Shown piece by piece: positions 6,983 through 15,007 of a stretch of 52,424 bases of DNA. The position numbers and the translations under genes are program-made. Origin of the DNA: Rugosibacter sp. GTDB lineage: Bacteria; Pseudomonadota; Gammaproteobacteria; Burkholderiales; Rhodocyclaceae. The stretch lies in the NCBI GenBank assembly GCA_004322535.1, contig SCUZ01000006.1, positions 1 through 52,424 on the forward strand. Reading direction: 5' to 3'. Under the pieces are notes generated by a model that saw only the letters and a list, made by a program, of their open reading frames with translations, was not told the DNA's origin and searched no databases. Positions within the stretch are counted from its first letter, which is position 1, and each line of letters opens with the position of its first letter.

Positions 6983-7624
6983 TCAGGAATTGCACGCCAA
7001 GTGATGCAATGGGGGGTGCAGCGAATCCGCAGGGACAGTGCATTTTACTCGGCCCTCAATTAGCTGGACCTGATCGGCAAGAACCCAGCGGGCAACGCGT
7101 GGGTAAAGCTGATGTTCTTCCGCCAGCACGCGCGCAGCCAGGCCTGCTTCCGTATCGTCTGGCAAAACAGGAACTGCTGCTTGCGCAATAATTGGCCCGC
7201 CATCCAGCGCCGGGGTAACAAAATGCACGGTGCAGCCGTGAGTTTCGACACCGGCGGCCAAGGCTCGGGCATGTGTCTTGAGGCCGGGAAAGACGGGCAG
7301 CAGCGAGGGGTGAATGTTCAGCATGCGGCCACTAAAGCGCGTGACAAAAGCGTCGCTCAAAATACGCATGAACCCGGCCAGCAGCACCAGTTGGGGCGTG
7401 TAATTTTCAATTTCATCGGCGAGCGCCAGGTCAAACGCGTCACGGTTGGCAAATGCGCGATGATCGATGACTTTTGCGGGAATACCGTAGCCTGCCGCAG
7501 TCGCCAAGCCAGAAGCCTCTGGCCGGTCGCTGAAAACCGCCACGCACCGGCCGGGCAGCTGGCCTTCGAGCAAGGCCTGCATGTTGCTGCCTTGTCCTGA
7601 AATAAGAATGACATAGGGTTTCAC
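6983..7624 (-). CDS. purN: Phosphoribosylglycinamide formyltransferase PurN
   Basis: A 213-residue cytosolic enzyme that transfers formyl from 10-formyl-tetrahydrofolate to GAR, the third step of purine synthesis. The phosphate-binding loop GQGSNMQAL is at 10-18. The catalytic set is present: Asn103 and His105 in NIHPSLLP and Asp141 in LDGGPIIAQ, matching the Asn106/His108/Asp144 triad of E. coli. The only fitting start is GTG 7624, with a poor ribosome site. The stop is just before the DUF3108 start, so the downstream genes probably share its transcript. Confidence 0.95.
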   Translation of the reverse strand: MKPYVILISGQGSNMQALLEGQLPGRCVAVFSDRPEASGLATAAGYGIPAKVIDHRAFANRDAFDLALADEIENYTPQLVLLAGFMRILSDAFVTRFSGRMLNIHPSLLPVFPGLKTHARALAAGVETHGCTVHFVTPALDGGPIIAQAAVPVLPDDTEAGLAARVLAEEHQLYPRVARWVLADQVQLIEGRVKCTVPADSLHPPLHHLACNS

Positions 7625-7671
7625 GGGAATGGTGGGTTAACGCATTTTTTTACTTGTTAATCTTGATGCAG

Positions 7672-8388
7672 TCACTTGATGGCCAGGACGGGCAAGAATA
7701 CCGCGGTAGCCAGGCTATGCGTCACGTGAACAATGTTGCGGCTGCCTCGATCAGCAATCATGGTAGATAGTAAATCCAGGTTGCCGATCATCTTGCCGAA
7801 CTCGCGCTCAAAGCTCAGGTTGGCGGGTTGCTGCGGGTTTGCTATTTCATTGCTCAAAAGCAACAGATTGCCTTCCGCATCGCGCGCATTGGCCAGTTTC
7901 CAGGCCGCAATTTCGAGATTTCTGGCACTGTTGTAAAGCTTCTGTGGATCTAATGAATCAAACATGAAAAATTCCGTTTTCTCGCCAAACGCGATATTGA
8001 GCATCCCGCCGGTGCCCGCAATAAATGCCGCTACGCGGTCACCTTGATAATCCGTGGAGAGCGCCAGCAATATGGCATCTGTGCCTTGTTTTTGGCCAAT
8101 CTCGGGTACACGCCAACCCGTGCGCGGGTCCAGCAGGTGTTCTAGTGTCGCTTCAAGCGTGGGATACCCGCTCTTTTTCCATTCTTTCGGATTACGGCGA
8201 TAGAGTTTTTCTGTCAGTATCCGAAGACTTGAAAAAATTTCCCGCCGATGGATATCTGCCACGCGGTCAATGTCGCTTTTGCCTAGCTGCTTGGGCTCAA
8301 AGGCCGGCATGGATCTGCCCGCCTCACCCATTTGAGCGCATCCAGCCAGCAGGGCAGTGAGCATCACTAACCCCGCAAGGTTTTTCAT
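7672..8388 (-). CDS. Predicted lipoprotein of unknown function
   Basis: A 238-residue protein with a type II signal peptide and lipobox LLAGC, lipidated at about Cys17, so it should be anchored in a membrane facing the periplasm. The residue after the cysteine is Ala, giving no inner-membrane retention signal, so outer membrane is likelier. The rest is mixed alpha/beta with no motif I recognise. Long stretches such as KEWKKSGYPTLEATLEHLL and TDAILLALSTDYQGDR look structured and conserved. The start overlaps the dedA stop (ATATGA), so it is co-translated with dedA. Confidence 0.75.
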   Translation of the reverse strand: MKNLAGLVMLTALLAGCAQMGEAGRSMPAFEPKQLGKSDIDRVADIHRREIFSSLRILTEKLYRRNPKEWKKSGYPTLEATLEHLLDPRTGWRVPEIGQKQGTDAILLALSTDYQGDRVAAFIAGTGGMLNIAFGEKTEFFMFDSLDPQKLYNSARNLEIAAWKLANARDAEGNLLLLSNEIANPQQPANLSFEREFGKMIGNLDLLSTMIADRGSRNIVHVTHSLATAVFLPVLAIK

Positions 8389-9050
8389 ATTGCTTTAGCG
8401 ATAAAACGATGCCGCAGCCAGGCAATCAGCATGGGGCTGAGTGATACGCCAATGATGCCAAAAATTACTAGTGTCAAGTTGGCTTGAACCCAGGGCAAGT
8501 TACCAAACCAATAACCGGCCAAGGTTAATGAGCCTATCCACGCTACACCGCCGATGACATTGAACAGGAAAAAACGTGGGTAGTGCATAACCCCTACACC
8601 TGCGACAAAGGGTGCAAAGGTGCGAATCAACGGCATAAAGCGCGCAATCACCAGCGTTTTCCCGCCATGCATTGTGTAAAAGGCATGGGTTTTATCGTAG
8701 GCTGCGCGGTTAAAAAATCGCGAACCTTCACCCCATTTCAGGATGCGTTGTCCCGCTCTGCGTCCAATGCTGTAATTAACGTTATCGCCCAGGATAGCCG
8801 CGATCATGAGCAGAGGCATCAAGACGGTGAGATTGAACCCGTCACCTGTTGTAGCGCTGGTAGCAGTGAGCGCACCAGCGACAAACAAGAGCGAGTCGCC
8901 CGGTAAAAACGGCGTGACCACCAAACCGGTCTCGCAAAAAACAATGGCGAAAAGAATGGCGTAGAGCCACACTCCATATTGGGCAAGCATTACGGCCAAG
9001 TGCTTATCAATATGCAGGAAAATGTCGATGAAGTGGCTAAAAAATTCCAT
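8385..9050 (-). CDS. DedA family inner-membrane protein
   Basis: A 221-residue polytopic protein of the DedA/VTT superfamily, whose members act as polyprenyl-phosphate or phospholipid flippases. The N-terminal re-entrant motif reads FCETGLVVTPFLPGDSLLFV, with the conserved Glu and Asp-Ser, and the second motif is ARFMPLIRTFAPFVAGVG with the two essential arginines. Several further membrane segments follow. It starts divergently from mutL, 55 bases away, so the two promoters must lie in 9051-9105. The downstream lipoprotein gene overlaps its stop. Confidence 0.93.
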   Translation of the reverse strand: MEFFSHFIDIFLHIDKHLAVMLAQYGVWLYAILFAIVFCETGLVVTPFLPGDSLLFVAGALTATSATTGDGFNLTVLMPLLMIAAILGDNVNYSIGRRAGQRILKWGEGSRFFNRAAYDKTHAFYTMHGGKTLVIARFMPLIRTFAPFVAGVGVMHYPRFFLFNVIGGVAWIGSLTLAGYWFGNLPWVQANLTLVIFGIIGVSLSPMLIAWLRHRFIAKAI

Positions 9051-9105
9051 GGGATGGCACGGGCAAGGGAAAAGCCGATTTTACCGGAAGCTATAATCCT
9101 TCTCC

Positions 9106-10926
9106 ATGAATACCTCCCGTTCAGAACAAAAAATTCGGCCCTTGCCCGACTTGCTCATTAGCCAGATTGCAGCCGGTGAAGTGGTCGAGCGGCCCGCCTC
9201 AGTGCTCAAGGAATTGCTGGAAAACAGCCTGGATGCGGGTGCCACGAAGATAGACGTGACACTGGAAGAAGGCGGGGTACGACTCATGCGCGTGACGGAT
9301 AATGGCTTTGGCATGTCAGCGGATGATTTGCCCTTGGCGCTAAGCCGCCATGCGACCAGCAAAATCGCCAGCCTGGAAGATCTGGAGTGCGTTGGCAGCT
9401 ATGGCTTTCGGGGGGAGGCACTAGCCTCTATTACCGCCGTGGCGCGAGTTACTGTAACCAGCCGACAGATGGGCGCAGCGCACGCTTGGCGTTTGCAGCG
9501 GTCGGGAGGTGAGGGTGACACGGTTCAACCTGCGGCCTTATCGGCGGGTACGGTAATGGAAGTAGCCGATTTGTATTTCAACACCCCGGCGCGGCGCAAG
9601 TTTTTGAAAACGGAGAGTACTGAGCTTGCCCATTGCGACGAGGTATTTCGCCGCATGGCCTTAGCGCGGCCCGATGTGGCGTTCAGTTTGATGCATCAAG
9701 GACGCGAGAAGTGGCGTCTTGCCAGCGCCGACTTTTCACGCAGGGCAAAAGAGATCATCGGCGAGGATTTTTTCCCTCATGCGCGGGCCATTGATGTGAC
9801 TGCCGGGCCGCTGCGGCTATCTGGCCTTGCGGCTATGCCAGCGTATTCGCGCTCAGGACGTGACGAGCAATATTTTTTTGTGAATGGTCGTTTTGTGCGT
9901 GACAAGTTACTGATGCATGCAGCGCGCCAGGCGTATGAAGATATTTTGCATGGGGCTCGCCATCCCGCCTATGTGCTGTTTCTCGAACTGGACCCCGCGG
10001 GGGTGGATGTCAATGTGCATCCGGCCAAGACAGAAGTGCGCTTTCGCGAAGCGCGCGGCATTCATCAGTTTGTTTTTCACGCCGTGCAGCGCACCTTGGC
10101 GACACCCTTGTCTGGCGCAGGGGCAGGCGATGCGATGCACAGCATCGGCAACGGGTTCGATGGCTTGCCTGCGGCATCGCATGCTTCGTCATACCCGAAT
10201 GCTTCGATGTACCAGGCGCCACTGGGCATGAGCGAAGCGGCGGTACAGCCGTATTTTGATTTTGCCCGTGCCGCGTTGACAGCTATTGATGGCGCAGCGC
10301 CGAATTTGCCATTGGCCCATGAATCAACCGAACATCCAATCGAGCATCCGCTGGGTTACGCGATTGCTCAATTACGCGGCATTTATGTATTGGCAGAAAA
10401 TGTGCACGGCTTGGTGTTGGTGGATATGCACGCCGCCCATGAGCGGATTTTGTACGAGCAGTTGAAAACATCGCTCGACGCTGGCTCGCCGGCGATGCAA
10501 ACCTTGTTGGTCCCCATCGTGCTCTCGGTCAGTACGCATGAATTAGCCACGGCAACCGAACACATGGAAGCGTTGCATACGCTGGGTTTCACTGTGGCCA
10601 GCATCGGCCCGCGCGAGCTGGCCGTGCGTGCCATACCTGCGATGCTCTCCGGCGGGGATATTGCTGCTTTGGTGCGCGCCTTATTGCAAGACCTGGTCGA
10701 GCAGCCCGCCAGCCGTGTCGTGGAAACACAGCGTAATGCGCTGTTATCTACCATGGCGTGTCACGGTGCGGTGCGCGCCAATCGCCATCTCACCTTGCCG
10801 GAAATGAATGCGCTGTTGCGCCAGATGGAAGCCACCGAACGTGCCGATCAATGCAACCATGGCCGCCCGACCTGGGTGCAATTGCCCATGGCCGGGCTGG
10901 ACAAGCTCTTCATGCGCGGCCAATGA
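9106..10926 (+). CDS. mutL: DNA mismatch repair protein MutL, endonuclease type
   Basis: A 606-residue GHKL ATPase linking MutS to downstream repair. The N-terminal ATPase motifs are clear: ISQIAAGEVVERPASVLKEL, ENSLDAGA, DNGFGM and GFRGEALASI. The C-terminal domain has DMHAAHERILYE (about residue 441), matching the metal-binding endonuclease motif DQHAx2Ex4E with Met for Gln, and CNHGRP (about 583), matching CPHGRP. This predicts a nicking MutL, as in bacteria without MutH. A copy of the dispersed repeat on the minus strand (9713-9736) lies within codons for RLASADFS in a variable part of the transducer domain. miaA overlaps the stop (ATGA). Confidence 0.96.
   Translation: MNTSRSEQKIRPLPDLLISQIAAGEVVERPASVLKELLENSLDAGATKIDVTLEEGGVRLMRVTDNGFGMSADDLPLALSRHATSKIASLEDLECVGSYGFRGEALASITAVARVTVTSRQMGAAHAWRLQRSGGEGDTVQPAALSAGTVMEVADLYFNTPARRKFLKTESTELAHCDEVFRRMALARPDVAFSLMHQGREKWRLASADFSRRAKEIIGEDFFPHARAIDVTAGPLRLSGLAAMPAYSRSGRDEQYFFVNGRFVRDKLLMHAARQAYEDILHGARHPAYVLFLELDPAGVDVNVHPAKTEVRFREARGIHQFVFHAVQRTLATPLSGAGAGDAMHSIGNGFDGLPAASHASSYPNASMYQAPLGMSEAAVQPYFDFARAALTAIDGAAPNLPLAHESTEHPIEHPLGYAIAQLRGIYVLAENVHGLVLVDMHAAHERILYEQLKTSLDAGSPAMQTLLVPIVLSVSTHELATATEHMEALHTLGFTVASIGPRELAVRAIPAMLSGGDIAALVRALLQDLVEQPASRVVETQRNALLSTMACHGAVRANRHLTLPEMNALLRQMEATERADQCNHGRPTWVQLPMAGLDKLFMRGQ
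9713..9736 (-). repeat. Dispersed repeat, copy 4 (inside mutL)
   Basis: On the minus strand AAAAGTCGGCGCTGGC followed by AAGACGCC. The exact core lies at 9723-9732. In mutL it is read as RLASADF, a different frame from the other coding copies. Confidence 0.8.
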
Positions 10927-11861
10927 GGCTTCCCCCCGCGATTTTCCTGATTGGCCCCACGGCCAGCGGCAAAACAGCGCTGGCCTGCGAGATTGCCACA
11001 CGCTATCCGTGCGACATCATCAGCGTGGATTCTGCCCAAGTGTTTTGCGATATGGACATTGGCACCGCAAAGCCAGATGCGGAGATGCAAGCACAGTTTC
11101 CTCATCGCCTGATTAACCTGATCACACCGGAGGCGCGTTATTCTGCCGCGCGGTTTTGCACGGATGCCTTGCGAGAAATGGCCGCAACCACTGCCAAGGG
11201 GCGTATTCCTTTGCTCGTCGGCGGCACCATGCTGTATGTCAAAGCCCTGCGCGAAGGGCTGGCCGATTTACCCGATGCTGACCCCGCACTACGCGCAGCG
11301 ATTGATCTGGAAGCCGCAGTAAAAGGCTGGCCCGCGCTGCATGCCGAGCTTGCACAGACAGACCCTGAAACTGCGGCACGCTTGAAACCCGCAGATGCCC
11401 AGCGTATCCAGCGTGCCATTGAAATCATTCGTTTGACAGGGCAAACCATGAGCAGCTTGTTGGCCGCCCAGAAAAAATCGGTTCCCGCGTATCACTTTTT
11501 GACACTCGCGCTGGTGCCTGAAAATCGCAGCGAACTGCATCGCCGCATCGCCACGCGCTTTGACACCATGCTTGGTCAGGGCTTGGTGGACGAAGTCGTC
11601 ATGCTCCGCCAAAAATATCAATTGGATGCCCAATTACCCTCCATGCGCTGCGTGGGTTATCGTCAAACGTGGGAGATGCTGGAAGGCCAAATACCCAAAA
11701 GCGAACTTCGCGACCGCGGCATTTTCGCCACCCGCCAATTTGCCAAGCGGCAACTGACCTGGTTGAAGAGCATGCCGGATTTGATAATCTACGATCCGTT
11801 GGCGGTTGACATCACGGCAAACGTGCTTGCGTCTGTTGATGGCCATATCAGACAACAATGA
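10923..11861 (+). CDS. miaA: tRNA dimethylallyltransferase MiaA
   Basis: A 312-residue enzyme that adds dimethylallyl to A37 of tRNAs reading UNN codons. The P-loop is LIGPTASGKTALA near the N-terminus, followed by the substrate-site ISVDSAQVFCDMDIGTAK with the conserved Asp-Ser-x-Gln and GGTMLYVKAL. The C-terminal half has RCVGYRQTWEML and FATRQFAKRQLTWLK. Taking ATG 10923, which overlaps the mutL stop, gives the usual length; the longer frame upstream is inside mutL. The mutL-miaA pair is a conserved proteobacterial arrangement. Confidence 0.96.
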   Translation: MRLPPAIFLIGPTASGKTALACEIATRYPCDIISVDSAQVFCDMDIGTAKPDAEMQAQFPHRLINLITPEARYSAARFCTDALREMAATTAKGRIPLLVGGTMLYVKALREGLADLPDADPALRAAIDLEAAVKGWPALHAELAQTDPETAARLKPADAQRIQRAIEIIRLTGQTMSSLLAAQKKSVPAYHFLTLALVPENRSELHRRIATRFDTMLGQGLVDEVVMLRQKYQLDAQLPSMRCVGYRQTWEMLEGQIPKSELRDRGIFATRQFAKRQLTWLKSMPDLIIYDPLAVDITANVLASVDGHIRQQ

Positions 11862-11984
11862 CAAGATTCGATTTCCCGGCGGATGCACTGTTCCGGCCGT
11901 GCCGACAACAAGCTTGGGTAGCTGGCAGGCAGATCAAGCAACTCGCAAAGCATCAGTAAGAAATTACCAGTGCGGGCACATGGT
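11862..11984. other. Gap between convergent miaA and folE
   Basis: No gene and no clear intrinsic terminator seen. Confidence 0.4.
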
Positions 11985-12554
11985 TTAGGTGCGGCGCCCG
12001 ATCAGGGAAAAGAATTCCTCCCGCGTGGCGAATGAATTGCGAAATTCTCCAAGGACAGATGAAGTGACCATCGTTGAATTCTGCTTCTCCACGCCACGCA
12101 TCATCATGCACAGGTGACGCGCTTCAATGATCACGCCTGCACCCTTGGCGTTGACCGCTTTCATCACTGCATTGGAAATCTGCTCGGTGAGACGCTCCTG
12201 CAATTGCAGCCGACGTGCGTACATGTCCACCAGACGGGCGAGCTTGCTCACGCCGAATACGGTGCCGCTGGGAATATAACCAATGTGGCAGTGGCCGAAG
12301 AACGGCAGCATATGGTGTTCGCACATGCTGTAGAGCTCGATGTCCTTGACGATGACCATGCTGCTGGTTTCCTGGGTGAAGCACGCCCCGTTGATCAGTT
12401 CCTTGGTATCGGTGCGATAGCCCGAGGTAAGGAATTCAAGTGCCTTCGCCACTCGCTGTGGTGTATCGAGCAGGCCTTCGCGTGCTGGATCTTCACCAAT
12501 CTCGACCAGCAATTCGCGCACTAAGCGACTGATTTTTTCTGTGTTCAATTCCAT
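11985..12554 (-). CDS. folE: GTP cyclohydrolase I FolE
   Basis: A 189-residue type I enzyme converting GTP to dihydroneopterin triphosphate, the first step of folate synthesis. Zinc ligands are visible in [15 protein letters not shown] (Cys and the two His region) and in [21 protein letters not shown] and [19 protein letters not shown] are family-typical. The start ATG 12554 is preceded by AAGGGCAG. It appears to be a single-gene unit or the end of the minus-strand run. Confidence 0.96.
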   Translation of the reverse strand: MELNTEKISRLVRELLVEIGEDPAREGLLDTPQRVAKALEFLTSGYRTDTKELINGACFTQETSSMVIVKDIELYSMCEHHMLPFFGHCHIGYIPSGTVFGVSKLARLVDMYARRLQLQERLTEQISNAVMKAVNAKGAGVIIEARHLCMMMRGVEKQNSTMVTSSVLGEFRNSFATREEFFSLIGRRT

Positions 12555-12612
12555 GGTCGCTGCCCTTGCTCAAGAAAAAGTTCAGGTATGAACGTGTAGA
12601 TATTGTTGAGGC

Positions 12613-12629
12613 CTGCCTGCTCCAGGCAG
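12613..12629. repeat. Short perfect hairpin between folE and the small basic gene
   Basis: CTGCCTG, CTC, CAGGCAG: 7-bp stem and 3-base loop. There is no T-run on either side, so it is not called a terminator. Confidence 0.45.
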
Positions 12630-12685
12630 ACGAAAACACACATGTCAATCGTTGCAAAACGTAACGAGACAGAATGGACTCGTGC

Positions 12686-12886
12686 TTAACTGGCTTTGCG
12701 TCTACGCTTCTGCGTATTTCGGCTTTTGCCAGCCCTGGTCAAGGCAATGGCAACTGCCTGTTTGACAGCTTTTTTCTTTGTCTGTGGATGGCTGGTTCCT
12801 ATTGATCCATCCTTCTTCCAGTCATCGACCAGTGTCTTGATATTGCTGCTGACAACCGACTGGCTGGATCCTTTTTTGAGTGGCAT
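12686..12886 (-). CDS. Small basic protein of unknown function
   Basis: A 66-residue, Lys/Arg-rich soluble protein starting at ATG 12886 behind GGAG. The text PLKKGSSQSVVSSNIKTLV, then KKAVKQAVAIALTRAGKSR and a basic tail, resembles small stress-linked proteins with a QAVAIALxxAGxSR signature (DUF6496-like; I am not certain of the family name). It may bind nucleic acid because of its charge; that is inference. It follows a glycine-rich membrane protein and an FMN reductase on the same strand, close enough to be co-transcribed. Confidence 0.7.
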   Translation of the reverse strand: MPLKKGSSQSVVSSNIKTLVDDWKKDGSIGTSHPQTKKKAVKQAVAIALTRAGKSRNTQKRRRKAS

Positions 12887-12908
12887 GGTTATTCTCCAGT
12901 GTGCAGAA

Positions 12909-13451
12909 TCAATTCCCCGGCTTTTCAACCCATTGCGGTGCTGCCAGTGGATTGAAATCAGCCCAGTCTCCATCACGCCATTCGCCCTGTGCCTGTTCGA
13001 TATCCAGCGCACCCTGCGCGCACAAGGTAGCGATCACGCGATTTTCGTTTTCCGGATTTGCAATGTGCACCGACAATATGATGCCACCATGACGGCGTTC
13101 TGGCGCATGCAACTGGTCATCAGAAGTGCGGAGCCTGTCCAGCGCACCGGCCAGTGATCCGACATAGGCACCAGTCGCTGCAGCGACAAGCGCGACCACG
13201 GGACCGCCCAAAGTGCCGATTATTCCTGCAGTGAGCCCTACAGCAACGGCTGTGCCCGCTGCCGACTTGCCGGCACCTTTTGTACCGGGATCTTCATCCT
13301 CGTCTCCACCCAGGATAAAAGCATCGTGCTGGCCGGGGGGGTTGTTGTGAAAAATGCAGATGTCCGCAGCATCGATATATTGCGCAAGCAATGCCGCAAC
13401 GCTATCCGCGTCGTCTTTTGTCTGAAATCGCCCTGCGATGATCCGTTCCAT
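12909..13451 (-). CDS. Glycine-rich membrane protein, stress-protein-like
   Basis: A 180-residue protein. I chose ATG 13451, preceded by AAGGATAA; a longer frame adds an unconvincing N-terminus. The first ~45 residues (MERIIAGRFQTKDDADSVAA and on to ADICIFHNNPPGQHDAF) resemble the N-terminal fold of general-stress proteins with an FxxxxxADxxxxxL pattern. Residues about 65-110 form two small-residue membrane segments, AVGLTAGIIGTLGGPVVALV and AAATGAYVGSLAGALDRL, a glycine-zipper-like hairpin. The C-terminal part (GGIILSVHIANPENENRVI) resembles a ferredoxin-like regulatory fold. The exact function is unknown. Confidence 0.7.
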   Translation of the reverse strand: MERIIAGRFQTKDDADSVAALLAQYIDAADICIFHNNPPGQHDAFILGGDEDEDPGTKGAGKSAAGTAVAVGLTAGIIGTLGGPVVALVAAATGAYVGSLAGALDRLRTSDDQLHAPERRHGGIILSVHIANPENENRVIATLCAQGALDIEQAQGEWRDGDWADFNPLAAPQWVEKPGN

Positions 13452-13507
13452 GGCGTTATCCTTTCGTGTTGTCCAAGAGACTGAAAAATCACGATTCCTT
13501 CCATAGA

Positions 13508-14059
13508 TCAAGCAACATGCCTCTGCACCCAGGCAGCATATTGATTCATCCAGTGCTGCAGAAATTCTTTGCTGCCTGAGCCTATGTTGCCAGCTTCGTC
13601 AAACAATTCTTCCTTTGCCTGGATGAATACCTCTGGTTGGCCAAGGGTTGGTACATCCAGATACGCGAGAATGTTGCGTAAATGCTGTTGCGCCAAGGCC
13701 GTACCGATGGCCCCTACTGAAATGCCCAATACACCTGCAGGTTTACCTGCCCAAGCGTTTTGGCCATACGGGCGCGAAGCATGGTCAAGCGCATTCTTGA
13801 GGATACCGGGAACCGATCGGTTGTATTCAGGTGTCACAAACAGCAAACCCTGTGACGCTGTAATATCGGCTTTCAGCTGCCTGACTGAATCGGTCGGATT
13901 TTTGTCGTCATCCTGGTTATAGAGCGGCAAGTCCCCAATGCGTATTTGCCTGAACGAGAACTCTGGCGGCGCCAGTTTCACAATCGCGTCTGCCAGTTTG
14001 CGGTTAAATGAATCCCGACGAAGACTGCCGACGATAACTGCTATTTGGTATTGGCGCAT
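13508..14059 (-). CDS. NAD(P)H-dependent FMN reductase (ChrR/YieF-like)
   Basis: A 183-residue flavodoxin-fold reductase. The phosphate loop near the N-terminus is VGSLRRDSFNRKLA, matching GSxRxxSxNxxLA of the family, and TPEYNRSVPGILKNALDHAS is the second flavin-contact motif. Relatives reduce quinones, chromate or free flavin using NAD(P)H and protect against redox stress. The true substrate cannot be told. Start ATG 14059 follows AGGGAAAT. It lies in the same minus-strand set as the glycine-rich and SYLF proteins. Confidence 0.9.
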   Translation of the reverse strand: MRQYQIAVIVGSLRRDSFNRKLADAIVKLAPPEFSFRQIRIGDLPLYNQDDDKNPTDSVRQLKADITASQGLLFVTPEYNRSVPGILKNALDHASRPYGQNAWAGKPAGVLGISVGAIGTALAQQHLRNILAYLDVPTLGQPEVFIQAKEELFDEAGNIGSGSKEFLQHWMNQYAAWVQRHVA

Positions 14060-14114
14060 GTTATTTCCCTATAAAAACGCTAATTCACTGCATTTAACGA
14101 ATGACGGCAACATG

Positions 14115-14140
14115 GGGTGACCTTGATCTGGCGGTCACCC
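14115..14140. repeat. Hairpin downstream of the SYLF gene
   Basis: GGGTGACC and GGTCACCC, 8-bp arms with a 10-base loop. It stands just after the SYLF gene stop and before the FMN reductase. No T-run follows, so it may be a partial terminator or an mRNA-stabilising stem. Confidence 0.5.
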
Positions 14141-14166
14141 AGTTGCTGTGCTCATGCATTCTCGGA

Positions 14167-14730
14167 TCAACGCTTGATGCGGGAAATTTTTGTACCTTCG
14201 ATGCTCAAGCTTGCCATGAGTCCCTGTTGGTCAAAAATGAAGGCGTAAGCGTCATCCTTGAGCGTTGAAGTTGACAGGTTTTTGGCAACCCCTTCATTCA
14301 CTGCGACCACGGTTGGGCCTACGCCAAATTCCCATCCTTTCGATTTTTCCAGGTATTTCACGGCCTTGTCGGTCATGAGAAATACGACGTAGCCGTAAGA
14401 TTCGGCACCTGCTTGCCAGCCCCAGGAGGCGGAAACCGAGTTGTAGTAGCCGACAAGATGTGCATCCTTGGTTAATACGCCCTCACCATAACTGCCGCCG
14501 AAGACGAGTCCGGCCTTGACGATATGGGGAAATACCAAAACCGCCTTTGCCTTCTTGCCAATACTTTCAGCCACAGGGTTGGACTTGTACAGGATTTGCA
14601 GTGCCTGCGCAGCATCCTTGCTCAGATCTTCTGCAGTGGCAGCATTCGCAGGACTATTAAATAAGCCGAGCGAAAATGCAGCCGTCACCACAAAAATGAA
14701 ATGACGTAAAGCATGTCGTATGTTGGTCAT
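14167..14730 (-). CDS. SYLF (Ysc84) domain protein, exported
   Basis: A 187-residue protein with a signal peptide (residues about 1-30, ending ANAATA), starting at ATG 14730 behind AAGGAAAAG. The mature part matches the SYLF/Ysc84 lipid-binding domain: AKAVLVFPHIVKAGLVFGGS, YGEGVL, then YYNSVSASWGWQAGAESYGY and the closing DAYAFIFDQQGLMASLSIEG. SYLF domains bind phosphoinositides in eukaryotes; bacterial exported versions are often induced by stress, but the role is not settled. The three downstream genes on the same strand look like a stress-response set. Confidence 0.9.
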   Translation of the reverse strand: MTNIRHALRHFIFVVTAAFSLGLFNSPANAATAEDLSKDAAQALQILYKSNPVAESIGKKAKAVLVFPHIVKAGLVFGGSYGEGVLTKDAHLVGYYNSVSASWGWQAGAESYGYVVFLMTDKAVKYLEKSKGWEFGVGPTVVAVNEGVAKNLSTSTLKDDAYAFIFDQQGLMASLSIEGTKISRIKR

Positions 14731-15007
14731 TTTCTTTTCCTTTATGTAGTTAGTTGTACTGAAGTCATTGTCGATTGGCAATCGACAACATTAGATTTAG
14801 ATGAAAATATAACTCTGCACACCATTCCATGATGCGCTGCTTTTTTTGGCTATTCCGTACGCTACCGAACAGAAGGTACATACCCCGCGACACGGAGCAG
14901 GAGATGGGCGATTCAGTGGCCCATGGGCAACACAAGGCAAATACAAATCGCCAGAATCCTGTGGCGTCAACAAGCCAGGAATCAATGCAATTACAACCCC
15001 GGCTGGA
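14731..15007. other. Intergenic stretch between SYLF gene and cfa
   Basis: It must hold the promoter of the SYLF gene and the 3' end of the cfa transcript. I see no gene and no obvious box pair. Confidence 0.4.

Noticed and set aside
12181-12197. CGGTGAGACGCTCC in folE resembles the right half of the repeat
   Set aside because: There is no left half, and the codons are for the conserved RLTEQ of FolE.
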